Shown here piece after piece: positions 33,121 through 43,282 of a DNA stretch of 64,000 nt. The translations under genes were made by a program, and so were the position numbers. This stretch comes from Serripes groenlandicus (taxonomy: Eukaryota; Mollusca; Bivalvia; Cardiida; Cardiidae). The DNA lies in the NCBI GenBank assembly GCA_031761405.1, contig JASEVX010000003.1, forward strand, positions 62,409,025 to 62,473,024. The letters are read 5' to 3'. The first letter of the stretch is position 1. Each line of letters starts with the position of its first letter. Below the pieces are notes generated by a model that saw only the letters and a list, made by a program, of their open reading frames with translations, was not told where the DNA came from and ran no database searches.

Positions 33121-35540
33121 GACCAGAGGGGTAGTATTGGCTAGTGGGCTACGATCGACCACTAGCTTGGGATTGACCAGTGTGGTAGTATTGGCCAGTG
33201 GGATAGGTTTGACTAGTGGGCTAGGATAGACTAGTGGGTTAAGATAGACCAGTGGGGTAGTATATATATATTAACCAGTAGGGGTATACTTGACCAGTTG
33301 GGTGGTATTGGCCAGTGGCGTAGTATTGACCACTGGCTTGGGATTGACCAGTGGGGTAGAATTGACCAGTTGGGTAAGATTGACCAGTGAGTTGGGATTG
33401 ACTAGTGGGTTAGGATAGACCAGTAGGTAAGTATAGACCCATGGGGTAGTATTTACCAGTGGGGTAGTATTGACCAAATGGGGCTAGTATTGACCAGTGG
33501 GGAAGTATTGACCAAATGGGGCTAGTATTGACCAGTGGGGTAGGATTGACCAGTGGTGTAGTACTGACCAATGACGGTATAATCGATTATTGGCTTGGGA
33601 TAGACCAGTGGGGAAGTGTTGACCAATGGGGTAGGATTAACGAGTGGGATAGGATTGACCAGTTGGTTGGAATTGCAAGTGGGTAAGGATAGGATTAGGA
33701 TTGACCAGTGGGCTAGGAACAAGCACTGGCTTGGGATTGATCAGTGGGATAGGATAGACAAGTAAGTTAGTATTGACCATTGGAGTAGAATTGACCAGTG
33801 GGGTAGGATTGACTGTTGGGTTAGGATTGACCAGTGGTCTAGTGTTGACCAGTGGGCTAGGATCGACCAGTGGCTTTGTATTGACTAGTGGGATAGGATC
33901 GACCAGTAGCTTGGGATTGACTAGTTGGTTAGGATAGACCAGTGGGTTAGGGTAGACAAGTGGGGTAGGATTGATCAGTGGGTTAGGATTGACCAGTGGT
34001 GTACTATTGACCACTGGCTTGGGATTGACCTGTGGGATAGTATAGACCACTGGTGTAGTTTTGGCCAGTGGGGTAGGATTGACCAGTGGGGTAGTATTGA
34101 CCAGTTGTGTAATTATGACCAGTGGTTTGGGATGGACTAGTGGATTAGGATAGAACAGTGGGGTAGTATTGACCAGTTGGGTAGAATTGACCAGTGCGGT
34201 AGAATTGACAAGTATGTTAGGATTGACCAGAGGGGTAGGATTAATATATGGGGGTAGAATTGGCCAGTGGGTTAGGATTGACCATTGGGGTAGTATTGAC
34301 CAATGGGGGTAGGATTGACCAGTGGTGTACTATTGACCACTGGCTTGGGATTGACCAGTGGGATAGTATAGACCAGTGGTGTACTTTTGACCAGTGGGGT
34401 AGGATTGACCAGTGGTGTTCTATTGACAAGTGGGTTGGGATTGACTAGTGGGTTAGGATAGACCAGTGGGGTAGGATTGACCAATGGGGTAGGATTGACC
34501 AGCGGTGTTCTATTGACAAGTGGGTTGGGATTGACTAGTGGGTTAGGATAGACCAGTGGGGTAGGATTGACCACTGGGGTATTTTTGACCAGTGGTGTAC
34601 TATTAACCACAGGCTGGGGATTGACAAGTGGGATAGTATAGACCAGTGGTGTACTTTTTACCAGTGGTGTAGGATTGACTAGTGGTGTACTATCGACCAG
34701 TGGGTTGGGGTTGACTAGTGGGTTAGGATTGACCAGTGGGGTAGGATCGACTGTGGGGTAGTTTTGACCAATGGGGGTAGAATTGACCAGTGGTGTACTA
34801 TTGACAAGTGGGTTGGGATTGACAAGTGGGTTAGGATAGACCAGTAGGGTAGGGTTGACCATTGGGGTATTTTTTACCAGTGGTGTACTATTGACCAGTG
34901 GGGTAGGATTGACAAGTGGGGTAGTATTGACCAGTGGGGCAGGATTGACCAATGTGGGTAGGATTGACCAGTGGGGTAGGATTGACCATTTGGGTAGTAT
35001 TGACCAATGGGGTAGGATTGACCAGTAGGGTAGTATTGACCAATGAGGGTAGGATTGAGAACTGGCTTGGGCTTTACAAGTGGGATAGTATATACCAGTG
35101 GGTTAGGATTGACCAGTGGTGTATTATTGACCAGTAGGTTGGAATTGACTAGTCGATTATGATAGACCAGTCGGTTAGGATAAACCAGTGGGGTAGTATT
35201 GACCAGTGGTGTACTATTGACCAGTGGTGTACTATTGACCAGTGGGTAGGATTGATCAGTGGGTTAGGATTGACAAGTGGGTTAGGATTGAGCAATAGGG
35301 TAGGATTGACCAGTGGGGTCGGATTGACTGTGGTGTAGTATTGACCAATGGAGTAAAATTGACCAGTGGTGTACTATTGACCAGTGGTTTGGGATTGACT
35401 AGTGGGTTAGAATTGACCAGTGGGGTAGGATTGACCAGAGGGGTAGAATTGACCAGTGGTGTCGGATTTACCACTGGGTTAAGATTGACCAGTGGGGTAG
35501 GATTGACCAGTGGGTAGGATTGACTGTGGTGAAGTATTGC
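33121..35540. repeat. 18-bp minisatellite, about 2.4 kb
   Basis: The consensus unit is GACCAGTGGGGTAGGATT, 18 bp, present in roughly 130 copies. Variation is confined mostly to GGGG/GGTT/TGGT and GATT/TATT positions. Because 18 is a multiple of three, the minus strand stays open for long stretches as a hexapeptide repeat of the type NPTPLV, the longest being 226 codons at 34272-34952. There are many breaks, and no start, promoter or splice context supports a gene. It is best treated as a non-coding tandem array. Confidence 0.92.
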
Positions 35541-35857
35541 TATCATAGTTTATGAAATGATCATGGAAAGTAAATGGAAGACACAAATGCATGTTTATTG
35601 AATTCATATCAGTTTATTCACTAATTAAATATGATGTCCTGGTGAAGGTTTTTGTAATGTACATATACAATGATAGCATAATGGCATGAAATCATTCGTG
35701 AACAAATGGGAACTTAAAAAGTAATGAAATAAAAAGGGATATTATTTCTTTAAATAATAAACCGTTTTCTTGCTATGTCATTTCAACAGTTGTCTTCTGT
35801 TAAATCACCTTCCTTATCACATGTAACATCTGAACAATTGGAAATAATATTTAGAAT
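35541..35857. other. AT-rich spacer
   Basis: No gene, RNA or repeat is recognised between the minisatellite and the next MITE. Confidence 0.5.
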
Positions 35858-36086
35858 TTATCCCTTTACCACATACAACAAATCTGCAGCAGACAACTTT
35901 GAAAACATTTAGGCAAAAACACGGAAAACCTTTTGAAATGAAGATATAATTACTGAAAAAAGTTAAAAACATTGTGGCAAAAGGAGAAATTGCTTTGTTT
36001 TGAGCTATTTGTCCTTTTCCACACTGTTTTCAGAAGTCGTCAGCTGTAGTTGCGTCAGGATGTGTCTATAAGTGAGAAAGGGTTAA
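35858..36086. mobile_element. piggyBac-like MITE, decayed copy
   Basis: It has TTTATCCCTTTACCACATA at the left, AATCTGCAGCAGACAACTTT, then AACATTGTGGCAAAAGGAGA, and on the right GTCGTCAGCTG...GTGAGAAAGGGTTAA. This matches the MITE at 731-960 along its whole length, with mutated left TTAA. Confidence 0.75.
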
Positions 36087-36187
36087 AACATTATGGGAAA
36101 AGAAGAAAATTGTATCCATACAACTTCTGCTGAAAAAGTGTAAAACATTGTTTGTATCCGAGAAAGAATTAACATCTGATAAATAAA

Positions 36188-36615
36188 ATAATGTTAAAAA
36201 TAAGGAAGATAGATGTGAAAAGGTGCAAATTTGTTAATTACCAGTATTTAACCCTTTACATAAAGATGACAACACATTTCACGTGTTTGCATCTTTGCAG
36301 CATACAACTTTTGAAAACATTGTTGGAAAAAAAGAAATTGTTAAAAAATACGAAATCTTTTTCAATATAAATCTGTTCCAAAATTATACTTCCAATGTTC
36401 AAATAATGTTAAAAATAAGGAAGATAGATGTGAAAAGGTGCAAATTTGTTAATTACCAGTATTTAGCCCTTTACATAAAGATGACAACACATTTCACGTG
36501 TTTGCATCTTTGCAGCATACAACTTTTGAAAACATTGTTGGAAAAAAAGAAATTGTTAAAAAATACGAAATCTTTTTCAATATAAATCTGTTCCAAAATT
36601 ATACTTCCAATGTTC
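36188..36615. repeat. 214-bp tandem duplication containing a MITE-like start
   Basis: Two head-to-tail copies (36188-36401 and 36402-36615) differ at one position I can see (TTTAACCC versus TTTAGCCC). Each contains CCCTTTACATAAAGATGACA and ACTTTTGAAAACATTGTTGG, words like the piggyBac MITE interior. Confidence 0.85.
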
Positions 36616-36894
36616 AAGATTTGATCAGATGTTATGAAAGCAAACGCCCATTTAATATATCCAGTAAGCGATAAATAGGATAAGGAGAATTATTAATTGA
36701 GTAGATATATTTAACAAGAGGGATAAGATGGCCATGAAACGATCACCGAGTGTGTTACTATAGTAACAAATGTGTAACTCCTAATACCAGGGAAACTTTG
36801 ATCAAGAGTGGGCATAAAACTGCTAGCAGTTGATACAGTAAATGAAACAGCTTATCAGTAAAGGACATTAGAAAAGAGGCATTAAATCATTTAA

Positions 36895-37333
36895 CAATTT
36901 GAAGGAGGACCACCAAAGGAACATTACTGTGAAGTTTGGTTGATATGGTTTAGGAGGGAATGTTGTTTCAAGCTAAAAGTTCATTTTACCCATTTTCTAA
37001 TGCCACCTGGCGACTATCTTTTCTCACCAATCAATGATGCTTGAACAAATAATGATAGGGGTCACAAATGGGAACATTTCTGTTAAATTATCTTCACATC
37101 AGACAAATTAGTTTGTAATTTTTTAAGTTTGTAATTTTTCCCTTTTTCTGATGCCTCCTGTATGCTATGTTTACAACCAATATATATGGCTTGCACATTT
37201 TTTGTAGAGAAAGAGGGTCGGTCACTCAAGGAATATTTCTACCAAATTATCTTGGAATCAGACAAGTGACGATGGACAACGGACAGGGAGTGATCAGAAT
37301 AGATTACTTTGAGCCTTTAGCTCAGGTGATCTA
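36895..37333 (-). mobile_element. Inverted family-E fragment with its head
   Basis: E-core words (GAGGACCACCAAAGGAACAT, AAGCTAAAAGTTCATTTTAC, TCTACCAAATTATCTTGG) run to an inverted head: GGACAACGGACAGGGAGTGA, TCAGAATAG, then GAGCCTTTAGCTCAGGTGAT and CTA. The CTCTTGT end is missing. Confidence 0.65.
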
Positions 37334-37777
37334 AAATTCTAAATATATGATGACAGTTTTACTACAAAGATGCTGTATATATTGGTTAAAACTTATCAAC
37401 AAGTTTCATATGTTCACATAAAATATTATATGACAAGTTAAAAATGCAAGCAGTATAAAATAGAACATAAGATGTATGAGACTCTACTGTGGTTAAGATC
37501 GAGACCGTTTACCCGCTAAAGACCACCTTTATTAAGCAATTCCCTGTCTATAGCACCCACACCTTTATTTTCCCAATTACAAATTTATGCATAAATGACC
37601 CTGTAATTAAAGACCACCTTTGAACAGAGACCAGATTGTTCTCATCCCATAGGTGGTCTTTAAACACAGGTTTGACTGTACTTGTATTTCATTACCCTGG
37701 TGCATCATTCATACACTAGTGGTCAACTTGTTAAAAATATAGACAGTTCACACCAACTATAAGTTGTCTTCCATGTT
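37334..37777. other. Spacer with a short dispersed repeat
   Basis: AAAGACCACCTTTATTAA (about 37520), AAAGACCACCTTTGAAC (about 37608) and GGTGGTCTTTAAACACAGG (about 37652) form a direct plus inverted set, the sort of thing seen at ends of short DNA-transposon relics. No gene is seen. Confidence 0.4.
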
Positions 37778-37972
37778 TTACCGTTTCCCATCAACAGACG
37801 TTTTCTGAGGCCTCTGCAGCAGACGACTTTTGAAATCATTGTGGCAAAAGGAGAAATAGCTCAACTTGTATTCAATAATCATGCTATCATTTATAGAGAT
37901 TTTCTTTATTTTGGATTTAATAATTTCAAAGTGGTCTGCTGCAGATTTATTGTATATGGGGGAAGGGTTAAT
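37778..37972. mobile_element. piggyBac-like MITE, decayed copy
   Basis: TTACCGTTTCCCATCA at the left, GCCTCTGCAGCAGACGACTTT, CATTGTGGCAAAAGGAGAAA, and on the right GTGGTCTGCTGCAG...GGGGGAAGGGTTAA. This is the same family as 731-960. Confidence 0.65.
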
Positions 37973-38143
37973 GTCTGTTGACGCAGACAACTGCAGACAA
38001 GAGTCTCCTTTATCTCAACCACAGCGGTCACAAACTTTGATTGATACCCTAAGTCCATTGAACAATAAATTGCCTTCTTTGAAGAAATCCGTGAAAAATT
38101 GGAGGCATTATATCGATACAGAATTAAAACTATTGGGTGAAAT

Positions 38144-38248
38144 CAGGGACGTAGATAAGATTTGGACAATTTTATTTCTCCAAGTGATATTTTAACCAGA
38201 TAACAGGTGTACAGGTGGAGTTGCTTATCCCTCTTATCTACGTCCCTG
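38144..38248. mobile_element. 105-bp hAT-like MITE inside the MULE remnant
   Basis: The ends CAGGGACGTAGATAAGA and TCTTATCTACGTCCCTG are perfect 17-bp inverted repeats. GTGAAAT abuts both sides (38137-38143 and 38249-38255), or 8 bp GGTGAAAT if the final G is shared. CAGGG-starting ends with a 7-8 bp duplication point to hAT. It has no coding capacity. Confidence 0.85.
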
Positions 38249-38252
38249 GTGA

Positions 38253-38795
38253 AATGGAGAAATCACAGAGACCAAACTCAGAGACAACGAATGGGATGAC
38301 ACCTGCCACGAAGTTGTTGAAAAGATACCTACTTTCAACTCCAATAAGTCCATGCTGTACAGAGCCCGCAGAAAACAGACACCCCCACTTCCAAAGACTA
38401 AGACAGATATATTCTTAGACGGCAGATGGACAGAAACAGCCACTGGTTACAGATTTTTACTATTCGACGACGGTGACCAGAACAACCGTATGCTTGCCTT
38501 CGCCACAATCGAGAACCTCCACCACTTAGCCGCATCCAACACGTTTTACTGCGACGGAATGTTCTACACATGCCCCAGCCTCTTCCACCAGATCTATTCG
38601 ATCCATGTACAGATTGCCGGTAAAATGATGCCAGTTGTCAAATCCTTCTTGCCAGGAAAGAGCCAAGCGACGTACAGACGATTCTTTAGCCTCCTCCAAG
38701 AAAATATGGACAACATAGGTCTGAGATTCAACCAAATTTCTCCCGTACTTGACTTTGAGACAGCTGCCCATGGTGCCATACTACAGACGTGTTGA
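38253..38795 (+). pseudogene. Mutator-like (MULE) transposase fragment
   Basis: The open frame from 38253 reads EITETKLRDNEWDD, MLYRARRKQTPPLPKTK, FLDGRWTETATGYRFLLFDD, then a MULE domain: FYCDGMFYTCPSLFHQIYSIH (catalytic Asp in the CDG position), VKSFLPGKSQATYRRFFSLL and PVLDFETAAHGAI (second Asp). It breaks off at a stop after LQTC exactly where an F-type tandem repeat begins, so the third catalytic residue and the zinc/DNA-binding regions are missing. The frame is closed by a TGA immediately upstream, where a hAT-like MITE sits. It is a relic about 180 codons long from a protein normally several hundred long. Confidence 0.75.
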
Positions 38796-38798
38796 AAA

Positions 38799-39363
38799 GT
38801 GTTGTAAATTTCAAAGCAATATCTGTAATGGTTTTGAAAAAAAGTGAATTGTTACAAAAAACTTAACCAAAATTCTAAGTAAAAAAAGGGCCATAATTCT
38901 TACAAAAACTTTGACAGAGTTATGTTCTCTTGTCTGTTGATGGATGTAATGATGGTGAATAAGTTTTGAAGCAATATCTGTAATGGTTTTGACAAAAAAG
39001 TGAATTAGTACAAAAAATTCGACCAAAATTCTAAGTAAAAAAAGGCCATAATTCTTACAAAAACGTTGACAGAGTTATGTACTCTTGTCTGTTGATGGAG
39101 GTAATGATGGTGAATAAGTGTTGTAAGTTTTGAAGCAATATCTGTAATGGTTTTGACAAAAAAGTGAATGAGTACAAAAAACTGAAGAGTTATGTACTCT
39201 TGTCTGTTGATGGAGGTAATGATGGTGAATAAGTTTCAAAGCAATATCTGTAATGGTTTTGACAAAAAAGTGAATTGGTACAAAACACTTAACCAAGGTG
39301 TGACACCAACGCCGACGCCGAGGCGAGAAGTATAGCTAGCCTTTTCTTCGAAAAGTCGAGCTA
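38799..39363 (-). mobile_element. Inverted family-F element (truncated)
   Basis: On this strand the head is TAGCTCGACTTTTCGAAGAA with partner AAAGGCTAGC, then CTTCTCGCCTCGGCGTCGGC. The core is about four monomers of roughly 165 bp, in plus-strand words AAGCAATATCTGTAATGG, TTTTGACAAAAAAGTGAAT, GGCCATAATTCTTACAAAAA and CTCTTGTCTGTTGATGG. The far end is lost in the MULE fragment. Confidence 0.65.
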
Positions 39364-39888
39364 AAAACGAATGAAGCAGAAACAAGCAGATAACAATAAT
39401 AAGTGGTTTACTATTTTCTTTAGTATATGTTATGCTTGCTCGAATATAACGGATAAGCATACTGTTTATTTCACACAGTGACGTAATAGGAACACACGAT
39501 GAATAAAGGCGAGATTTAGCGTACATAGTCTGCAGTCCCTCCCCTATCATAGAAAGTCGGGAGCCAGACTATATTTATCTCGCCTATTTTTGGTTCCCGG
39601 TTTGAGATACTATTGAAATTATAAAGCGTATGAGGCAGGTAACCAAATTAAGTGGAATGGTTTACTATTTTTCCTGTTTAGACTAGACTGATACAGTATG
39701 TATTTCGCTAAACAGAAAAGATTGTTGAGGATCTTAAACATCCAATACCATGTAAAAAAGATGTATGGGATGAAATGGCAAGAATAGGTAATTGGGAATC
39801 TTGGCCACCAAATGTTCTTCAACCACAATAGCTACAAATAGAAAATATATAAATGTCCTTTTGTATATAAACTTTTTTCTAGTTTAAC
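39364..39888. other. Spacer
   Basis: AT-rich, without a supported gene. A short direct echo (AATAATAAGTGGTTTACTATTT near 39397 and AAGTGGAATGGTTTACTATTT near 39650) suggests a duplicated or repeated segment. Confidence 0.4.
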
Positions 39889-40206
39889 AAGAGGGCCATA
39901 ATGGCCCTATATCGCTCACCTGATTTTTATTTTTTATTTTCACTTTAGCCACATAAGCCCCATCCCCTGGCGGCAATAGCTTTCGACCAATCAACATGGC
40001 TTGAAGTAATCTGATAGAGGGTCACCCTAGGAATATTTCTACAAAATTATTGGAAAATCGGCCAAACATTTTCGGAGGAGAAGATTTTTTAAGTTTTCAC
40101 TCAAGCCATATAAGGCAAAATAGCCTCGCCCCCTGGTGGCCATGTTTTTCGACCAATCAACATGGCTTGAAGGAATCTGATAGTAGGTCACTTAAGGAAC
40201 ATTCTG
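39889..40206 (-). mobile_element. Inverted family-D fragment with its CTCTTGT end
   Basis: It starts ACAAGAGGGCCATAATGGCC and ATCGCTCACCTGA, the reverse complement of the D right end, then one and a half inverted D monomers (CATGTTTTTCGACCAATCAA, TAAGGCAAAATAG). It stops after AAGGAACATT. Confidence 0.7.
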
Positions 40207-40209
40207 AAT

Positions 40210-40815
40210 CTTCATTTTGAAAAATACTGAGAGGTCGATGACCTTCTCCAGGAGCGAATGTAAATGTAGAATTTATAGTTTTCAATATCTGCATCATCCA
40301 ACAATGTGTTAATATTACCAATGTAAAGGACATGTGACAAATAAATTAAGTTTTTATTGTGTTCACAAAGTGAATTATAAAAGGAAACGAGCTCTCATGT
40401 ATATCAAGCTACTGTATAAGTTTGGTAAACATCGGATAATAAATGATGAAAGGAACTGAGCTATCATGTATATTTAGCTACTGTATAAGTTTGGTAAATA
40501 TCGGATAATAAATGATCAATTTATCATGTTCACAATGTAAATTATAGCAATTTTGCTAATTTTAAAGGGTCGTAATCCTGTCATGCATGGATGGTTTTCA
40601 AAGGCAACAGAGGTCTTATGTATATCTAGCTACTGAATAAATTTGGTAAACATAGGATAATAAATGATGACTTTATCTTGTTCACAAGGTCAATTATAGC
40701 AATTTTGCCAATTTTAAAGGGCCATAATCCTGTCATGCAGGGACGGATCTGGCTGGTTTGCAAAAGGAACCAATCTCTCGTGGATATCTAGCTACTGAAT
40801 AAGTTTGGTGAACTG
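40210..40815 (-). repeat. Inverted G-core monomers
   Basis: Four diverged monomers of about 130-165 bp contain GGGCCATAATCCTGTCATGC, GGATCTGGCTGG, AAGGAACCAATCTCTC and CTAGCTACTGAATAAGTTTG, the reverse complement of the G repeat. No ends are visible. Confidence 0.65.
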
Positions 40816-41875
40816 CTTAGTAGTATAGCCTTAATATTGTCATTTATAGTATGAGGTACCGTTAAAATAGCATGCCCCTACTGTGTGTATGACTGTGTGT
40901 ATGACACTGTGGCTATAAGAACCGATATGACTTTGATAGAACATTAGAAATCTAGCTCCGAAGCAAAAGGCTCTACAACGTCGCTTCAAAAGATAACTTC
41001 GTAACAAGGAATAAGCGTCCCCTTGTACATATACCTTGAATGCCTATTTGCGCTCCAAACATGATACTCGACCACGGATTACCAGACACTGAAAGCGGTT
41101 TGAAACATCTTCGATACTTTTTCTATGAAAATGTACGATGAACATCATTTTAATCATCTTTATTGTGCCAAACTGATTATGGTTCTAACCTTGGAACTTC
41201 ACTTTCAATCCGCGTTAATACAAAATGACCGTAAGTCGTGCGTATCTTCTTAAAATTACATACGCTGTATAAGCTGTCACATGCATATTTCAAAATTGAA
41301 ACAGGTGTATGCTTTGTGAAAATGATTTGTTTGCATGCGTGCTGTTTTACGCCGCTTTCAACATGTTCAACACTATATAATATATATCACGGCGATTAAT
41401 GCAATATGTAATATTAACACACAATACTGACACATCCAACATCTAACAATATCAATTTATATGAGTCGTTCCACGAGAAAACCAACATTGTTTACTATGG
41501 GTAAAGTATCGACCCGGATCATCCTGAGCATGCCGCGCTGGCTAACCCGGACAGACACTTTTCGTCTCCTGTCGATTTTCTGTTTCAAGACGCATTACTC
41601 TATACCTCTATCCCCATGAGACGGAATGTGTCGGCCCGAATTAGCCTTCGCGGACAGCGCATGTTGATCTGGGTCGATATATTACCAGTATCAATGGTCA
41701 CCCCTAAGTGTTGCGACATCCGAAAGTGCGCCCACTCAAAATACATTACTTTTCCGTGTCACTATATAACAAGAATACATTGATTAAAGCTGATTTCATA
41801 AAAGTTTGGTAGAAATCGTCCCTAGATTACCAGTTAAAGAAGCGTTCTGGAAACCAATGGCATAGCAGTCATACC
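40816..41875. other. Spacer with an inverted SINE tail
   Basis: At about 41345-41500 the words TGTTTTACGCCGC and TATATATCACGGCG, then TTCCACGAGAAAACCA, are the reverse complement of a family-2-like SINE tail and body. The rest has no recognisable gene. Confidence 0.45.
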
Positions 41876-42220
41876 ATTTAGTGTTATGCTAAGCCTTCCT
41901 TTCGATTAATTGAACAACACAAACCAGTCAGTAGTAGGTCTAGCCTCCCTTTTAATTCATGAAAATCACAACCCAGGCAGTGTTACGTTAGCCTCTTTAA
42001 TACTCACTGAAAAGCATATACCAGTCAGTATTACGTTAGCCTCTTTAATATTCATTGAAAAGCATATACCAGTCAGTGTTATGCTAAGCCTTCATTTCGA
42101 TTAATTGAACAACACATACCAGTCAGTGTTAGGTCTTGCCTCCCTTTGGATTCATTAAAAATCAAATACCAGTCAGTGTTAGGCTTAGCTTCCATTTCGA
42201 TTCATTGTAAAACACATGGC
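41876..42220. repeat. ~50-bp minisatellite
   Basis: Six to seven units spaced about 48-51 bp share ACCAGTCAGTGTTAGGCTTA, a GCCTCC(A/C)TTTCGATT block and CATTGAAAAACACAT. Units are 75-90 percent alike by eye. Confidence 0.75.
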
Positions 42221-42469
42221 CTTCAATTGTGGGGATAGTTTCCATACACTTGCTCTTTGCAAGACATGGAACGGGGTAGCCATTTACAGATTGATTGAAG
42301 TCAGGGGCGGGATTCCCATATGGAGTAAAAACGCATTTGACAATCCAGGGATGCGGCTAGCTTCAATATAGATTGATTGAATCACATTTAGAAACGTTCC
42401 GTCTCAATTAGCAATAAAGTATGTACTGAACATGGTCAAACAGTTCAAGAAGATCTGGTTCACATTCTA

Positions 42470-42846
42470 GCGTTTTTAAGCTTAATGTTCATTATATTTG
42501 GAAATTTGCAGTTGTCCTTACCGACATGCGCTGACGTCACAGTTTGCAACATTCTGCAGCGACAGATTAATCAAACAACGATTTTTAACACGGTCTAAAA
42601 ATTATTTTTTATACTTCTTTCAAAAACATACAAATAAATACCGTATTTTTTATGAATAATATTATTTTTGGAAGAAAAATTATTAATTGCCAACCCCAAC
42701 AAACATTGCTCAGGTACAATATTCTAAAAAAGCGCGTCATTTCGCGTTAAATATTCGCTGCGGAACGTGATTATTGTGACGTCAGCGCATGGCGGTAAGG
42801 ACAACTGCAAATTTCCAAATATAATGAACATTAAGCTTAAAAACGC
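42470..42846. mobile_element. Foldback with ~70-bp arms
   Basis: The left arm 42470-42540 and right arm 42776-42846 are near-perfect inverted copies. Both contain TTAAGCTTAATGTTCATTAT, GAAATTTGCAGTTGTCC and GCGCTGACGTCAC (as their complements on the right). The loop is about 235 bp and AT-rich. No target duplication is obvious. Each arm carries a TGACGTCA palindrome, the CRE core. A long-inverted-repeat MITE or a recombination-made palindrome are both possible. Confidence 0.8.
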
Positions 42847-43182
42847 CGGCGTATTTGTCGGTTGGCAAATATTGATGTGGTTGATCACGAGAAAAATCAT
42901 TTCTGAACCTGTCTCTACCTGGGACCAGGTCGTTTTAGACGTTTTTCTGCGGAAATTATAGCCCGAATCGAGCGAGGGGGTAAAACACCGTTGCACACCT
43001 TGTCATTATTATTACACTATATGGACGTATAGAGGGGCTATTTATAGTAACACGTGTGGGATTCCCCAAATTACCATTACGATCATTTTTATCAAAGCGT
43101 ATAGACAATATAGAAAGACTTTTTGGGTATTTTAACGAGGTATTGTGTGATTTTCCGCATTTTTTGCTGTAATGGAAATTCG
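42847..43182. other. Spacer
   Basis: I see nothing that can be annotated between the foldback and the inverted A head. Confidence 0.4.
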
Positions 43183-43276
43183 GACGCCTGTGGAACGACG
43201 GACGACGAACGACGGACGACGGACAAAAAGGCGATCACAAAAACTCACCTTGAGCACTTTGTGCTCTGGTAAGCTA
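43183..43276 (-). repeat. Inverted family-A head only
   Basis: Runs of GACGACGGAC lead to GGCGATCACAAAAACTCACC, TTGAGCACTTTGTGCTC and AAGCTA, the reverse complement of the A head. No A core is attached. Confidence 0.7.
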
Positions 43277-43282
43277 AAAAGA

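Noticed and set aside
33121..35540. Regular spaced repeats that could be taken for a CRISPR array
   Set aside because: There are no unique spacers between fixed repeats: the 18-bp units abut each other. The window is eukaryotic.
39236..39550. 104-codon minus-strand frame
   Set aside because: It begins in spacer and ends inside the family-F repeat, with no domain.
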